Positions 51,119 to 60,642 of a stretch of 64,000 bases of DNA are shown piece after piece. Origin of the DNA: an uncultured Clostridium sp. (lineage in GTDB: Bacteria > Bacillota > Clostridia > TANB77 > CAG-508); NCBI GenBank assembly GCA_900553945.1, contig USFR01000002.1, positions 1 through 64,000 on the forward strand, in the 5' to 3' direction. A model generated the notes under the pieces. That model was not told the origin of the DNA. It made no database searches and saw nothing but the letters and a program-made list of their open reading frames with translations. The first letter of the stretch is position 1; every line of letters starts with the position of its first letter. Both the position numbers and the translations under genes were made by a program.

Positions 51119-52942
51119 ATGAATAATGAGAAAATTAGAAATGTAGCAATTATAGCTCACGTTGATCACGGAAAAACAACACTAGTGGACGCAATGCTTA
51201 GACAAAGTGGAATATTTAGAGCAAACGAACAAGTAGCTGAAAGAGTAATGGACTCTAACGATTTGGAAAAAGAAAGAGGAATAACAATTCTTTCAAAAAA
51301 CACAGCAGTTCATTATAAAGATATCAAAATAAACATTGTTGACACACCAGGACATGCTGACTTCGGTGGAGAAGTTGAACGTGTTCTAAAAATGGTTGAT
51401 GGAGTTGTTTTATTGGTAGATGCTTTTGAAGGAGCAATGCCACAAACAAGAGAAGTTTTGAAAAAATCTTTAGCATTAAACTTAAAACCAATAGTAGTTA
51501 TAAACAAAATAGATAGACCTGGAGCAAGACCAGAAAAAGTTGTTGATGAAGTATTAGATTTATTCATTGAATTAGATGCAAACGACGATCAATTAGATTT
51601 CCCAGTTGTATACGCTTCTGGAAAACAAGGAACAGCAACAATGGATTTAAGTAAGCCAGGGGAAAACTTAGAATGTCTATTTGAAACAATCGTAAATACA
51701 ATTAAAGCTCCAGCATGTGATCAAGATGGACCAATGCAAATGTTAGTATCTAACATTGATTATGATGATTATATCGGAAGAATAGCAGTTGGTAGAGTTG
51801 AAAGAGGAATTGTAAAATTAGGAATGCCAGTTACAATCTGCAAAAAAGATGATAAAACAGAATCTGCAAGAGTTGCTAAATTATATACTTATGACGGATT
51901 AAAGAGAATTGAAGTTGAAGAAGCAGGTGCAGGAGATATCATCTGTATGTCAGGTATTGCTGATATTAACATAGGAGATACAATTTGCGATTATGATCAT
52001 CCAGAAAAAATCCCATTTGTAGACATAGATGAACCTACAGTATCTATGACATTTAGTGTAAACAATGGACCTTTAGCAGGTAGAGAAGGACAATTTATTA
52101 CATCAAGACATATAAGAGATAGATTATTTAAAGAATTAGATAGAAACGTTTCATTAAGAGTAGCTGAAACAGATTCACCTGATTCATTTGAAGTATCAGG
52201 AAGAGGAGAACTTCACTTATCTGTATTAATTGAAACAATGAGAAGAGAAGGTTTTGAATTATTAGTATCAAGACCAAAAGTTATTATAAAAGAAATTGAT
52301 GGTGTAAAATGCGAACCAATCGAAAGATTAGTTGTAAACGTACCAGATGATTGCATAGGAACAGTAATCGAAAAACTTGGTAGAAGAAAAGCTGAAATGG
52401 TTAATATGGAACCAGCAGAAGCAGGACATACTAAAGTTGAATTTAAGATTCCAGCAAGAGGATTAATTGGATATAGAACAGAATTCTTAACAGACACAAA
52501 AGGAAATGGAACAATGAACTCAATATTTGATTCATATGAACCATACAAAGGTGAAGTCGTTTCAAGAGTTAGAGGAACAATAATTGCATTCGAAGCTGGA
52601 AAATCAATAACATATGGATTATACAATGCACAAGATAAAGGTGATTTATTCATCGGACCTGGTGTAGAAGTATATGAAGGAATGATAGTTGGAATCAATT
52701 CAAGATCAGAAGACTTAGCAATAAATGTATGTAAAGAAAAACACTTAACAAACACAAGAGCTTCAGGTTCAGACGATGCATTAAGATTAGTTCCACCAAT
52801 TCAAATGAGTCTAGAAAAAGCAATCGAATTTATACAAGATGATGAACTTGTTGAAGTAACACCAAAAAATATCAGACTAAGAAAGAAAATACTAGATTCA
52901 AAAGAAAGAGAAAGAGCAGCAAGAAATGCTAACAAAAACTAA
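51119..52942 (+). CDS. typA: Ribosome-associated GTPase TypA/BipA
   Basis: A 607-residue translational GTPase. G1 is AHVDHGKTTLVD, G2 RGITI, G3 DTPGHADFGGEV, G4 NKIDRPGA; EF-G-like domains and the BipA-specific C-terminal domain follow (residues about 500-607, with GSDDALRLVPP). TypA helps assemble the 50S subunit and supports growth in cold and stress. The promoter and leader hairpin upstream are strong. GTAGGGA is the ribosome site. Monocistronic with a terminator. Confidence 0.97.
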   Translation: MNNEKIRNVAIIAHVDHGKTTLVDAMLRQSGIFRANEQVAERVMDSNDLEKERGITILSKNTAVHYKDIKINIVDTPGHADFGGEVERVLKMVDGVVLLVDAFEGAMPQTREVLKKSLALNLKPIVVINKIDRPGARPEKVVDEVLDLFIELDANDDQLDFPVVYASGKQGTATMDLSKPGENLECLFETIVNTIKAPACDQDGPMQMLVSNIDYDDYIGRIAVGRVERGIVKLGMPVTICKKDDKTESARVAKLYTYDGLKRIEVEEAGAGDIICMSGIADINIGDTICDYDHPEKIPFVDIDEPTVSMTFSVNNGPLAGREGQFITSRHIRDRLFKELDRNVSLRVAETDSPDSFEVSGRGELHLSVLIETMRREGFELLVSRPKVIIKEIDGVKCEPIERLVVNVPDDCIGTVIEKLGRRKAEMVNMEPAEAGHTKVEFKIPARGLIGYRTEFLTDTKGNGTMNSIFDSYEPYKGEVVSRVRGTIIAFEAGKSITYGLYNAQDKGDLFIGPGVEVYEGMIVGINSRSEDLAINVCKEKHLTNTRASGSDDALRLVPPIQMSLEKAIEFIQDDELVEVTPKNIRLRKKILDSKERERAARNANKN

Positions 52943-52951
52943 TTAAAAATT

Positions 52952-52987
52952 CTATAATAAAAAGTTCAGAGAACTTTCCTATTATAG
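52952..52987. repeat. Imperfect TATAATA inverted repeat after typA
   Basis: CTATAATA (52952-52959) pairs with TATTATAG (52980-52987); inside, AAAGTTC/GAACTTT forms a second stem. It is related to the hairpins at 4915 and 35346. Confidence 0.5.
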
Positions 52988-52988
52988 C

Positions 52989-53022
52989 AAAAAGGGCTTT
53001 GAGCAAACTCATTGCCCTTTTT
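52989..53022 (+). terminator. Terminator of typA
   Basis: AAAAAGGGC/GCCCTTTTT stem (52989-52997 with 53014-53022) with an inner TGAG/CTCA stem and T-run. Confidence 0.9.
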
Positions 53023-53115
53023 CTGTAATAAATACGTGAAGAAAAAAGTAGCAAAGCATATAAATTAAAAAAATCAAACTCAATTAAGAGATAATGAAAA
53101 AATTAAGGAGTAAAA

Positions 53116-53709
53116 ATGTTTAACGAAGAAGAATTAAAAATAGTAAAAGAAAAAGCACTAGAAAATCATATTCCAATAATCATGGATGACACATTAGAAA
53201 AAATAGAAGAGATTTTAAAAGAAGAAAAAACAAAAAGAATACTAGAAATAGGAACAGCGGTAGGATATTCAGCTACAATGTTTGCAAAATATACAGACGA
53301 AGATTGCATAATTGATACAATTGAAATTGATGAAGAAAGAGCAAAAGAAGCAAAAGAAAATATAGAAAAAATAGGAGTAGCAGACAGAATTAATATAATG
53401 GTTGGAAATGCAGTAGATATATTACCAACAATTAGTCAAGAATATGACATAGTTTTCATTGATGCAGCAAAAGGAAAATATCCTGTATTCTTAGAAAATG
53501 CAATTAGATTAATAAAAAATGGCGGTCTAATTTTAGCAGATAATATTCTATACAAAGGATATGTAATGAGCGATTATAATAAACATAAACAACGTACAGC
53601 AGTAAGACATTTAAGAGAATACATTCAAGAAATTACAGAAAATGAAAAACTTGAATCAGAAATATTAGAAATTGGCGACGGCTTAGCAATTACAAGAGTA
53701 ATAAAATAA
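53116..53709 (+). CDS. SAM-dependent O-methyltransferase, TrmR-like
   Basis: A 197-residue class I methyltransferase of the COMT-like family. SAM motif is ILEIGTAVGYSATMFA near residue 42, with the metal-binding DAAKGKY near 119 and ADNILYKG. The B. subtilis homologue YrrM (TrmR) methylates 5-hydroxyuridine at tRNA position 34 and is followed by U32 genes. A U32 gene (54962) lies 1.3 kb away here, with ppaC between on the other strand, which supports this role. Family alternatives are other small-molecule O-methyltransferases. AAGGAG precedes the ATG. Confidence 0.82.
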   Translation: MFNEEELKIVKEKALENHIPIIMDDTLEKIEEILKEEKTKRILEIGTAVGYSATMFAKYTDEDCIIDTIEIDEERAKEAKENIEKIGVADRINIMVGNAVDILPTISQEYDIVFIDAAKGKYPVFLENAIRLIKNGGLILADNILYKGYVMSDYNKHKQRTAVRHLREYIQEITENEKLESEILEIGDGLAITRVIK

Positions 53710-53775
53710 TTATTGGACCAAGCGTGTTAAAGTTAAAAATTTCTTACATCTTTAAAAGTAAGAGAATGACAAAAT

Positions 53776-53811
53776 AAAAAAGAGAAGATTTCTGAAAAAT
53801 CTTCTCTTTTT
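53776..53811. terminator. Bidirectional terminator between trmR-like gene and ppaC
   Basis: AAAAAAGAGAAGATTT (53776-53791) pairs with the 3' arm at 53797-53811; T-runs on both strands. Confidence 0.88.
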
Positions 53812-53845
53812 TATATCTCAAACTATATAAATGGCAAAACTCATA

Positions 53846-54769
53846 CTAAACATTTGCTGTGATTACTGGAATAACTTGTTTCTTTCTTGAAACAACACCA
53901 GGTAAAAATGCAGTATTATCAACTAATTTAACATTATAAGCTCTTTCAACAATATCTGATTTTGAACCAAGAACAATAACTTGAGAATTACTATTAATAA
54001 TATCTGTAATTAATAAGATAAATAATTCAAAACCTTCTTTTTCAATTTCAGCAGTCATTGCTTTTTCAAGATTTGCTTTTCTAAGCATAACCTCATCAAT
54101 ATCAGCTGTGTTAACTTGAGCAACTTTAGCAGGAACAATATCTTTTAATATAAATTTTTTTCCATCTAAGTTGATTAATTCTTCTTCTGAGAAAGAAGAT
54201 AAATCAGTTCCAGCCTTTAACATTGCTAAACCATATGTATTAATATCTGTATTAGAAATTTTAGCTAAAGCCTCAGCAACAACTTTATCTTTTTCTGTAC
54301 AAGTTGGTGATTTGAAAAGTAATGTATCAGAAATGATAGCACTAAGCATTAAACCAGCAACATCAGCAGGAATAACAACATTGTTATCATTAAATAATTT
54401 ATAAAGAATTGTACAAGTACAACCTACTGGCTCTGCATAATAGTAAAGTGGTGCGGATGTATGAAAACCAGAGATTTGATGGTGATCAACAACCATATAA
54501 ATTTTTGAATTTAACATATTATCTACAGATTGAGCAGGTTCATTATGATCAACTAAAATAACTGTATCTTCTTCAGAAACAGAATCTAAAAGCTCAGGTG
54601 CTCCAATTTTAAAGTGATTTAAAGCAAATTCAGTTTCTTTTGAAATATTACCTAATCTTTTAGGAACTGCAACCTTTCCTAATTTTGTTTGTAAATAAGC
54701 CATAGCAATAGAAGACGCTATAGTATCTGTATCAGGACTTTTATGTCCAAAAACTAATATTTTTTCCAT
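53846..54769 (-). CDS. ppaC: Manganese-dependent inorganic pyrophosphatase
   Basis: A 307-residue DHH-family (family II) pyrophosphatase, which hydrolyses pyrophosphate and pulls biosynthetic reactions forward. The metal-binding motifs are FGHKSPDTDTI, VDHNEPAQ and VDHHQI. The C-terminal DHHA2 domain has the SRKKQ substrate motif near residue 295. The start at 54769 follows GGAG; the frame opens to 54805 but those codons lack a ribosome site. It needs Mn2+, which is of interest given mntP in the window. Confidence 0.95.
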   Translation of the reverse strand: MEKILVFGHKSPDTDTIASSIAMAYLQTKLGKVAVPKRLGNISKETEFALNHFKIGAPELLDSVSEEDTVILVDHNEPAQSVDNMLNSKIYMVVDHHQISGFHTSAPLYYYAEPVGCTCTILYKLFNDNNVVIPADVAGLMLSAIISDTLLFKSPTCTEKDKVVAEALAKISNTDINTYGLAMLKAGTDLSSFSEEELINLDGKKFILKDIVPAKVAQVNTADIDEVMLRKANLEKAMTAEIEKEGFELFILLITDIINSNSQVIVLGSKSDIVERAYNVKLVDNTAFLPGVVSRKKQVIPVITANV

Positions 54770-54961
54770 ATCAATTACTCCATTCCTTATTAATTTTATA
54801 AACATATTATAATATTTTAGAACTTAAATCAATATTAAAATATAAAAATGATAAAATCTTACAGAAAAATGTCTAGAAATAGCTGGATTTTAGGATAATT
54901 TTGTGATATATTATATAATCATTGGAAAAACGGCAAACCTAAAGAGAAAGGAATGTGAAAA

Positions 54962-56191
54962 ATGAATAAAATTGAGTTGCTAGCTCCAGCAGGATCTTTT
55001 GAAAAAGCAAAAATAGCTTTTTTATATGGAGCAGATGCAGTATATATGGGAACAAAAAGCTTATCTCTTAGAACAAGAGTAAGTGTAGATGACAATGAAT
55101 TAAATAAAACAATAGAGTATGCACACAAAATCGGAAAGAAAGTTTATGTTGCATTAAATATATTTGCATGGGATGAAAAATATGATGAAATAATAAAAGT
55201 AGCAAAAGAGTTAAATGAAATAAAACCAGATGGAATAATAGCATCAGATGGTGGAGTTATAGAAATTTTAAAACAATACGCACCAGACGTAGATATTCAC
55301 ATAAGCACACAAGCTAATGTTATTAGCTACCATACAGCAAACTTTTGGTATCATAATGGCGCAAAAAGAGTAATACTAGGAAGAGAAATGAGTAAAGACC
55401 AAATAAAAGAACTAATAGACAACAAACCAAAAGACTTAGAAGTTGAAATATTTTGTCACGGAGCAATTTGCTTTGGATACTCTGGAAGATGTTTCTTAAG
55501 TGATTTCCTATGTGGAAGAAGCGCTAATTTAGGAGACTGCGCACAAAGTTGTAGATGGGCATACAACGTATATGTTGAAGAAAAAAATAATCCAGGCAAC
55601 CTAATGCCAGTTGAAGATGACGAAAACGGAACATACATATTTTCCTCAAAAGATTTATGCTTAATAAAAGAAATTCCTGAAATAATAGAAATGGGAGTAG
55701 ATAGCGTAAAAATAGAAGGAAGATTAAAAACAGAATACTATTTAGCATCAGTTGTAAATGCATATAGAAATGCAATAGATGATTATATGAAAGACCCAGA
55801 AAATTATGACTATACTAAATATTTAAAAGAATTAGAAAAAACAAAAACAAGAGGACTAACAACATTCTACTTTAACGATAGAAACAATAAAGACATTCAA
55901 GAATATGAAGGAAAACAATATAACCTTGAATATGAATTTGGAGCAAAAGTTGTTGGAAAAGAAAATGAAAAAACAATTTTAGAAATAAAAAATAAATTAT
56001 CAGTTGGAGATGAAATGGAAATAATAATTCCAGGAAAATTAGAAACTGAAAAATTTAAAATAGAAAAATTGTGGGATATTGAAACAGACGAAGAAATTTC
56101 TACAATAAACCCAGGAAGAGCAAATCAAAAAGTTAAAATAATATTACCAATTAAAGTACAAGAAAATTGGATATTAAGAAGAAAAAAGTAA
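54962..56191 (+). CDS. U32 family protein, tRNA U34 hydroxylation (TrhP/YrrO-like)
   Basis: A 409-residue member of the U32 family. The barrel starts LLAPAGSFEKAKIAFLYGADAVYMG; the signature EIFCHGAICFGYSGRCFLSDFLCGRSANLGDCAQSCRW carries the conserved cysteines now thought to bind an iron-sulfur cluster. Despite the peptidase name, homologues (E. coli TrhP, B. subtilis YrrN/YrrO) hydroxylate tRNA U34 from prephenate. With the TrmR-like gene nearby, it would supply the hydroxyuridine. A GAAAGGA ribosome site precedes the ATG. Confidence 0.88.
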   Translation: MNKIELLAPAGSFEKAKIAFLYGADAVYMGTKSLSLRTRVSVDDNELNKTIEYAHKIGKKVYVALNIFAWDEKYDEIIKVAKELNEIKPDGIIASDGGVIEILKQYAPDVDIHISTQANVISYHTANFWYHNGAKRVILGREMSKDQIKELIDNKPKDLEVEIFCHGAICFGYSGRCFLSDFLCGRSANLGDCAQSCRWAYNVYVEEKNNPGNLMPVEDDENGTYIFSSKDLCLIKEIPEIIEMGVDSVKIEGRLKTEYYLASVVNAYRNAIDDYMKDPENYDYTKYLKELEKTKTRGLTTFYFNDRNNKDIQEYEGKQYNLEYEFGAKVVGKENEKTILEIKNKLSVGDEMEIIIPGKLETEKFKIEKLWDIETDEEISTINPGRANQKVKIILPIKVQENWILRRKK

Positions 56192-56253
56192 GTTTACAAT
56201 AATTTGAAAATAATGTATAATAAAAAATATTAAATAAAGAAAGGAAGATTGCC

Positions 56254-57756
56254 ATGAGTGAGAATAACAATGTAGTAGAACAAAATGAAGAATTAGACAT
56301 GAATCATTTAATACAAATTAGAAGAGAAAAGTTAAAGGATTTACAAGAAGCTGGAAAAAATCCTTTTGAAGTAACAAAATATGATAGAACAAATACAGCT
56401 GGAGAAATTAAAGCTAAATACGAAGAATTTGAGCAAAAGGATGTAAAAGTTGCAGGAAGAATTATAGCTAAAAGAATAATGGGAAAAGCTTCATTCTGCA
56501 CAATACAAGACTGTGATGAAAAAATCCAAAGTTATGTTAGCATAAATGATTTAGGAGAAGAAAGCTACAAACAATTCAAAACTTATGACATAGGAGACAT
56601 CATAGGAATATCTGGATTTGTATTTAAAACAAGAACAGAAGAAATTTCTGTACATGCAAAAGAAGTTGTACTTTTATCAAAATCATTAAGACCACTACCA
56701 GAGAAATTCCATGGTTTAAAAGATACAGATTTACGTTACAGACAAAGATATGTTGATTTAATAGTAAATCCAGAAGTAAAAGATACATTTATTTTAAGAA
56801 GCAAAATATTAAAAGAAATTAGAAAGTTTATGGACGAATATGGATATATGGAAGTTGAAACACCAATGCTTACAACAGTAGCAACAGGTGATGCAGCTAG
56901 ACCATTTATCACACATCATAATACACTTGATTTACAAATGTACCTAAGAATTGCACCAGAACTAAATTTAAAAAGACTAATTGTTGGTGGATTTGATAGA
57001 GTATTTGAAATTGGAAAGAACTTCAGAAATGAAGGAATGGATATAAAACACAACCCAGAATTTACAAACATGGAATTTTATGCAGCATACCAAGATTACA
57101 ATGATATGATGCACACAGCAGAACAATTAATATCAACAGTAGCACAAAATGTATTAGGCAAAACAACAATTGAATATGATGGAAACGAAATAAACTTAGC
57201 ACCAGGCTGGAAAAAAATATCAATGATAGATGCAATCAAAGAAGTTACAGGAGTTGACTTCAACACAATCAACACAGACGAAGAAGCGCAAGCAATAGCT
57301 AAAGAAAAAGGTGTTGAATATGAAGAAATCAAAAATACAAGAGGACATATCATAAATGAATTCTTCGAAAACTTTGTTGAAGAAACATTAATTCAACCAA
57401 CATTTATTATAGATTACCCAGTTGAGGTTTCACCACTTACAAAGAGAAAGAAAGAAGATCCAAGACTTGTTGAAAGATTTGAATTATTTATTGGAGGAAG
57501 AGAATACGGAAATGCATATTCAGAATTAAATGATCCAATCGACCAATATGAAAGATTCTTAAAACAAGTTGAAGCTAAAGAAAAAGGTGATGAAGAAGCT
57601 GGAGGTATGGACGAAGATTTCGTTACAGCACTTGAAATTGGTTTACCACCAACAGGAGGAATGGGAATAGGATTAGATAGATTAATAATGTTATTAACAA
57701 ACTCAGCATCAATCAGAGATGTATTATTCTTCCCAACAATGAAACCATTAAATTAG
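56254..57756 (+). CDS. lysS: Lysyl-tRNA synthetase, class II
   Basis: A 500-residue class II enzyme. An OB-fold anticodon-binding domain (about residues 55-160) precedes the catalytic core: motif 2 with FRNEGMDIKHNPEFTNMEFYAAY, and motif 3 GMGIGLDRLIMLLTNSASIRDVLFFP near the C-terminus. AAGGAAG precedes the ATG. No T-box is visible in the 62-base upstream gap. The HipA-like kinase gene follows 10 bp later, probably on the same transcript. Confidence 0.97.
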   Translation: MSENNNVVEQNEELDMNHLIQIRREKLKDLQEAGKNPFEVTKYDRTNTAGEIKAKYEEFEQKDVKVAGRIIAKRIMGKASFCTIQDCDEKIQSYVSINDLGEESYKQFKTYDIGDIIGISGFVFKTRTEEISVHAKEVVLLSKSLRPLPEKFHGLKDTDLRYRQRYVDLIVNPEVKDTFILRSKILKEIRKFMDEYGYMEVETPMLTTVATGDAARPFITHHNTLDLQMYLRIAPELNLKRLIVGGFDRVFEIGKNFRNEGMDIKHNPEFTNMEFYAAYQDYNDMMHTAEQLISTVAQNVLGKTTIEYDGNEINLAPGWKKISMIDAIKEVTGVDFNTINTDEEAQAIAKEKGVEYEEIKNTRGHIINEFFENFVEETLIQPTFIIDYPVEVSPLTKRKKEDPRLVERFELFIGGREYGNAYSELNDPIDQYERFLKQVEAKEKGDEEAGGMDEDFVTALEIGLPPTGGMGIGLDRLIMLLTNSASIRDVLFFPTMKPLN

Positions 57757-57766
57757 GAGAAAAAAT

Positions 57767-58639
57767 ATGATAGATTTTTCAAAAGCCACAGAAGAATTAA
57801 ATAATTATAAAGGCTCTGAAAAAAAGAAAACATTAATTTATAATAATAAAAGATATCTAGTAAAATTTCCGGATCCAATAAGAGAAAAAAATAAAAATAT
57901 CTCATATATAAATAATGCATTTTCAGAATATATTGGAAGTAATATTTTTAAAATAGTTGGATTTGAAACACAAAATACACTACTAGGAACATATACGTAT
58001 AATGGAAAAGAAAAAATAGTATGTGCATGCGAAGATTTTACAAATGAGAACAACAAGTTATATGAATTTGAAACATTAGCATTAAGTGCAAATCCTGATA
58101 AAAAAATCGAAACAGAATTATCCGACATAATTGAAATTATTAATGAAATGAAAAATTTGACAAACATCAAAATTAATATTGCAGATAATATAAAAGAAAA
58201 ATTTTGGGATATGTTCATAATTGATTGCCTAATAGGAAATACAGATAGGCACAATGGCAATTGGGGACTTTTAGTAAATACAATAAGCAAAGAAGCAAAA
58301 TTTTCTCCAATATACGATTGTGGATCTTGTTTAAATCCTATGATAGAAGATGCTCAAATTCAAGAAATAAATGATGTAGAAATAAAAAATCTAGCAATAA
58401 ATAATTATTCTTGTATAAGAGAAAATGGAAAGAAAATAAATTATATTACATATATGAGAAATAAGAAAAATACAGAGTGTAATAATGCAATCAAAAGAGT
58501 ATTTGAAAAAATAGATATCGATAAAATTAATACTTTTATTGACGAAATACAAAGCATATCAGATATTAGAAAAGAATTTTACAAAAAAATAATAAATTAT
58601 AGATATGAGATTATAAAAGATATTTATAAAAAAATTTAA
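57767..58639 (+). CDS. HipA-like / CtkA-type protein kinase
   Basis: A 290-residue HipA-fold kinase. A nucleotide-binding lysine is in YLVKFP near residue 33, the catalytic loop reads IGNTDRHNGNWG (about residue 160), and the metal aspartate is in PIYDCGSCL (about 180). It is shorter than HipA and lacks the N-terminal domain that binds HipB, resembling the stand-alone CtkA family of H. pylori. No HipB-like antitoxin is adjacent. The gene lies 10 bp after lysS. Targets are unknown; HipA targets glutamyl-tRNA synthetase, so the synthetase context is notable but not proof. Confidence 0.75.
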   Translation: MIDFSKATEELNNYKGSEKKKTLIYNNKRYLVKFPDPIREKNKNISYINNAFSEYIGSNIFKIVGFETQNTLLGTYTYNGKEKIVCACEDFTNENNKLYEFETLALSANPDKKIETELSDIIEIINEMKNLTNIKINIADNIKEKFWDMFIIDCLIGNTDRHNGNWGLLVNTISKEAKFSPIYDCGSCLNPMIEDAQIQEINDVEIKNLAINNYSCIRENGKKINYITYMRNKKNTECNNAIKRVFEKIDIDKINTFIDEIQSISDIRKEFYKKIINYRYEIIKDIYKKI

Positions 58640-58643
58640 CAAT

Positions 58644-58707
58644 AAAAAATCATCCGAAATATTTTCAATTAAAAAAGGAGAAAATATTACTGAAAGGATG
58701 ATTTTTT
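58644..58707 (+). promoter_or_regulatory. Two-tier hairpin that contains the splB ribosome site
   Basis: The outer stem is AAAAAATCATCC (58644-58655) with GGATGATTTTTT (58696-58707); the inner stem is AATATTTTC (58658-58666) with GAAAATATT (58680-58688). The ATG at 58709 follows the T-run almost directly, and the GAAAGGA-type site is partly in the 3' arm. It can end the lysS transcript and hide the splB start. Confidence 0.75.
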
Positions 58708-58708
58708 T

Positions 58709-59707
58709 ATGTTCAAACCCCAAAATATATATTATGAAAAAGAAATTTTAGATTACAAACTTGGTCAAGAACTTATGGAGAAATACAAAGACGTGCCAAA
58801 ACACGAAATAGAAAATCACAATAACATAGAAGAAATGCGAAAAAAATCTAACACAGAATTTATGAATATGAAAAGAAATTTAATAATCGGAATACGCAAA
58901 ACCCATAATTTTGTTCCAAACCACAAAACTTCAGATTTCCTAGTACCATACACATCATCAGGATGTACAGCAGCATGTATGTATTGTTACTTAGTGTGTC
59001 ATTACAATAAATGTGCATATTTAAGACTTTTTGTAAATAGAGAAAAGATGCTCGAAAAAATAATTAAAACAGCTGAAAAATCTGAAAAAAATTTAACCTT
59101 TGAAATAGGAAGCAACAGCGATTTAATATTAGAAAACACTATAACAAATAATTTAGTATGGACAATAGAAAATTTTAAAAATGCTAAAAAAGGGCATTTG
59201 ACATTACCAACTAAATTTTCAATGGTAGAACCAATTTTAGGACTTGATCACCAAGGAAAAGTAACTATTAGGATGAGTGTAAATCCAAAAGAAATAATAA
59301 GCAGAGTTGAACTTGGAACATCAAGTTTAGAAAATAGAATTAAAGCAATAAATTCGTTGTGCGAAGCGGGTTACCAAGTAGGAATACTTATTGCACCGGT
59401 AATAATGATTGATGGTTGGAAGGAAAAATATCTAGAGTTGATACAAGAGTTAGAATCTAAATTATCGCCACAAAGTAAATCAAAAGTGTTCTTTGAAGTG
59501 ATTTTTATGACATACAGCTTTGTACATGACAAAATTAATTCAGAAGCATTTCCTACAGCAATGAAAATTTATGACAAAGAAAAAATGCAAGGAAGAGGAA
59601 AAGGAAAATATATGTACAAACAAGCCTTAAGAGATGACGGCAAAGAATTTTTAGAAGAGCAATTGAAAAAACATTTTCCAAATAATAAAATAGAATATAT
59701 GGTGTAA
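58709..59707 (+). CDS. splB: Spore photoproduct lyase
   Basis: A 332-residue radical SAM enzyme that repairs spore photoproduct, the UV lesion of dormant spores. The cluster motif CTAACMYC (C86, C90, C93) is in the SPL arrangement, followed by the clostridial-type YLVCHYNKCAYLRLFVN. It acts in the germinating spore and is made in the forespore. The later hydrogen-donor cysteine known in B. subtilis (C141) has no obvious counterpart by position, as in some clostridial SPLs. A hairpin hides its ribosome site (58644-58707). Confidence 0.9.
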   Translation: MFKPQNIYYEKEILDYKLGQELMEKYKDVPKHEIENHNNIEEMRKKSNTEFMNMKRNLIIGIRKTHNFVPNHKTSDFLVPYTSSGCTAACMYCYLVCHYNKCAYLRLFVNREKMLEKIIKTAEKSEKNLTFEIGSNSDLILENTITNNLVWTIENFKNAKKGHLTLPTKFSMVEPILGLDHQGKVTIRMSVNPKEIISRVELGTSSLENRIKAINSLCEAGYQVGILIAPVIMIDGWKEKYLELIQELESKLSPQSKSKVFFEVIFMTYSFVHDKINSEAFPTAMKIYDKEKMQGRGKGKYMYKQALRDDGKEFLEEQLKKHFPNNKIEYMV

Positions 59708-59745
59708 AAATTATTTCAAGTATGACTTGGGATATAATTAAAAAT

Positions 59746-59778
59746 AATGCAAGAAAGCTCACAACGTTTTCTTGCATT
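59746..59778 (+). terminator. Terminator of splB
   Basis: AATGCAAGAAA (59746-59756) pairs with TTTCTTGCATT (59768-59778), perfect 11-bp stem. Confidence 0.8.
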
Positions 59779-59803
59779 TAAAATTCATTTGCGAAGAAAA
59801 TAT

Positions 59804-59831
59804 TTGATAAATTTGAAAAATATGTTATAAT
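59804..59831 (+). promoter_or_regulatory. Putative promoter of the M50 protease operon
   Basis: TTGATA (59804-59809), 16-bp spacer, TATAAT (59826-59831), about 50 bp before the start. Confidence 0.55.
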
Positions 59832-59881
59832 TGCAACATATGAAAACTAAAGATAACCAGAAATGGTTGGAAAGGAATATT

Positions 59882-60628
59882 ATGTATCAAATAGATAGAA
59901 AAACAGTATATATAATAATGGCAATCTTGCTATTTTTAACGCTATATAATTTAGCAACATTCAATTTAGTAGCGACACTACTAACATTACCAGGAGTAAT
60001 TCTAGCAATGTCATTCCATGAATTTGCGCATGCTTTTGTGGCAGACAGATTAGGTGATCCAACACCAAGAAACCAAGGAAGATTAACATTAGATCCATTA
60101 AAACATATAGATCCAGTAGGAATGTTCTTGTTAATTTTCGCTCATATGGGTTGGGGTAAGCCAGTACAAATAAATCCAAATAATTTTTCAAAAATGTCAA
60201 AAGAAAAAGGAGAAGCATTAGTAGCATTAGCTGGACCTGTTATGAACTTTATATTAGCATTTATTTTAATGATAATTTTTTATGCTTTAATAATATTTGT
60301 TCCAGGCACAGGAGTTTTAAGCTCATTAAGTGCAATAAATGTAGCAAATGTTGTTATTACAATGATATACTATGCAATAATTGTAAATGTTGGACTTGGA
60401 GTATTTAACTTAATACCAATACCACCATTAGATGGTTCAAAAATATTTTTAAGATTTTTGCCATATAGAGCTCAAAGATGGATTGGCGAAAACATGCAAA
60501 TGATATCTATAATATTTTTATTCCTATTTGTAACAGATATATTAGGATATATAACAACACCTGTAATTACTGTAATAATGAATGGAATAGAATTTGTTGT
60601 AAGAGCAATTTTTTCAATATTTATATAA
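59882..60628 (+). CDS. Site-2-type intramembrane protease, M50 family
   Basis: A 248-residue protein with six hydrophobic segments. The zinc-binding HEFAH is in SFHEFAHAFVADRLGDPTPRNQGRLTLDPLKHIDPVG, with the third ligand in NLIPIPPLDGSKI. This is the short YwhC-like group, which lacks a PDZ domain. The substrate is unknown. The ATG at 59882 is chosen over an earlier TTG because AAAGGA precedes it. tsaD follows 14 bp later; they are likely one operon. Confidence 0.88.
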   Translation: MYQIDRKTVYIIMAILLFLTLYNLATFNLVATLLTLPGVILAMSFHEFAHAFVADRLGDPTPRNQGRLTLDPLKHIDPVGMFLLIFAHMGWGKPVQINPNNFSKMSKEKGEALVALAGPVMNFILAFILMIIFYALIIFVPGTGVLSSLSAINVANVVITMIYYAIIVNVGLGVFNLIPIPPLDGSKIFLRFLPYRAQRWIGENMQMISIIFLFLFVTDILGYITTPVITVIMNGIEFVVRAIFSIFI

Positions 60629-60642
60629 GAAGGTAGTAGAAA

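Noticed and set aside
52213..52755. 180-codon reverse frame inside typA
   Set aside because: It lies wholly within a certain gene and has no start signals.
56192..56253. A T-box leader before lysS
   Set aside because: The gap is only 62 bases and lacks T-box landmarks.
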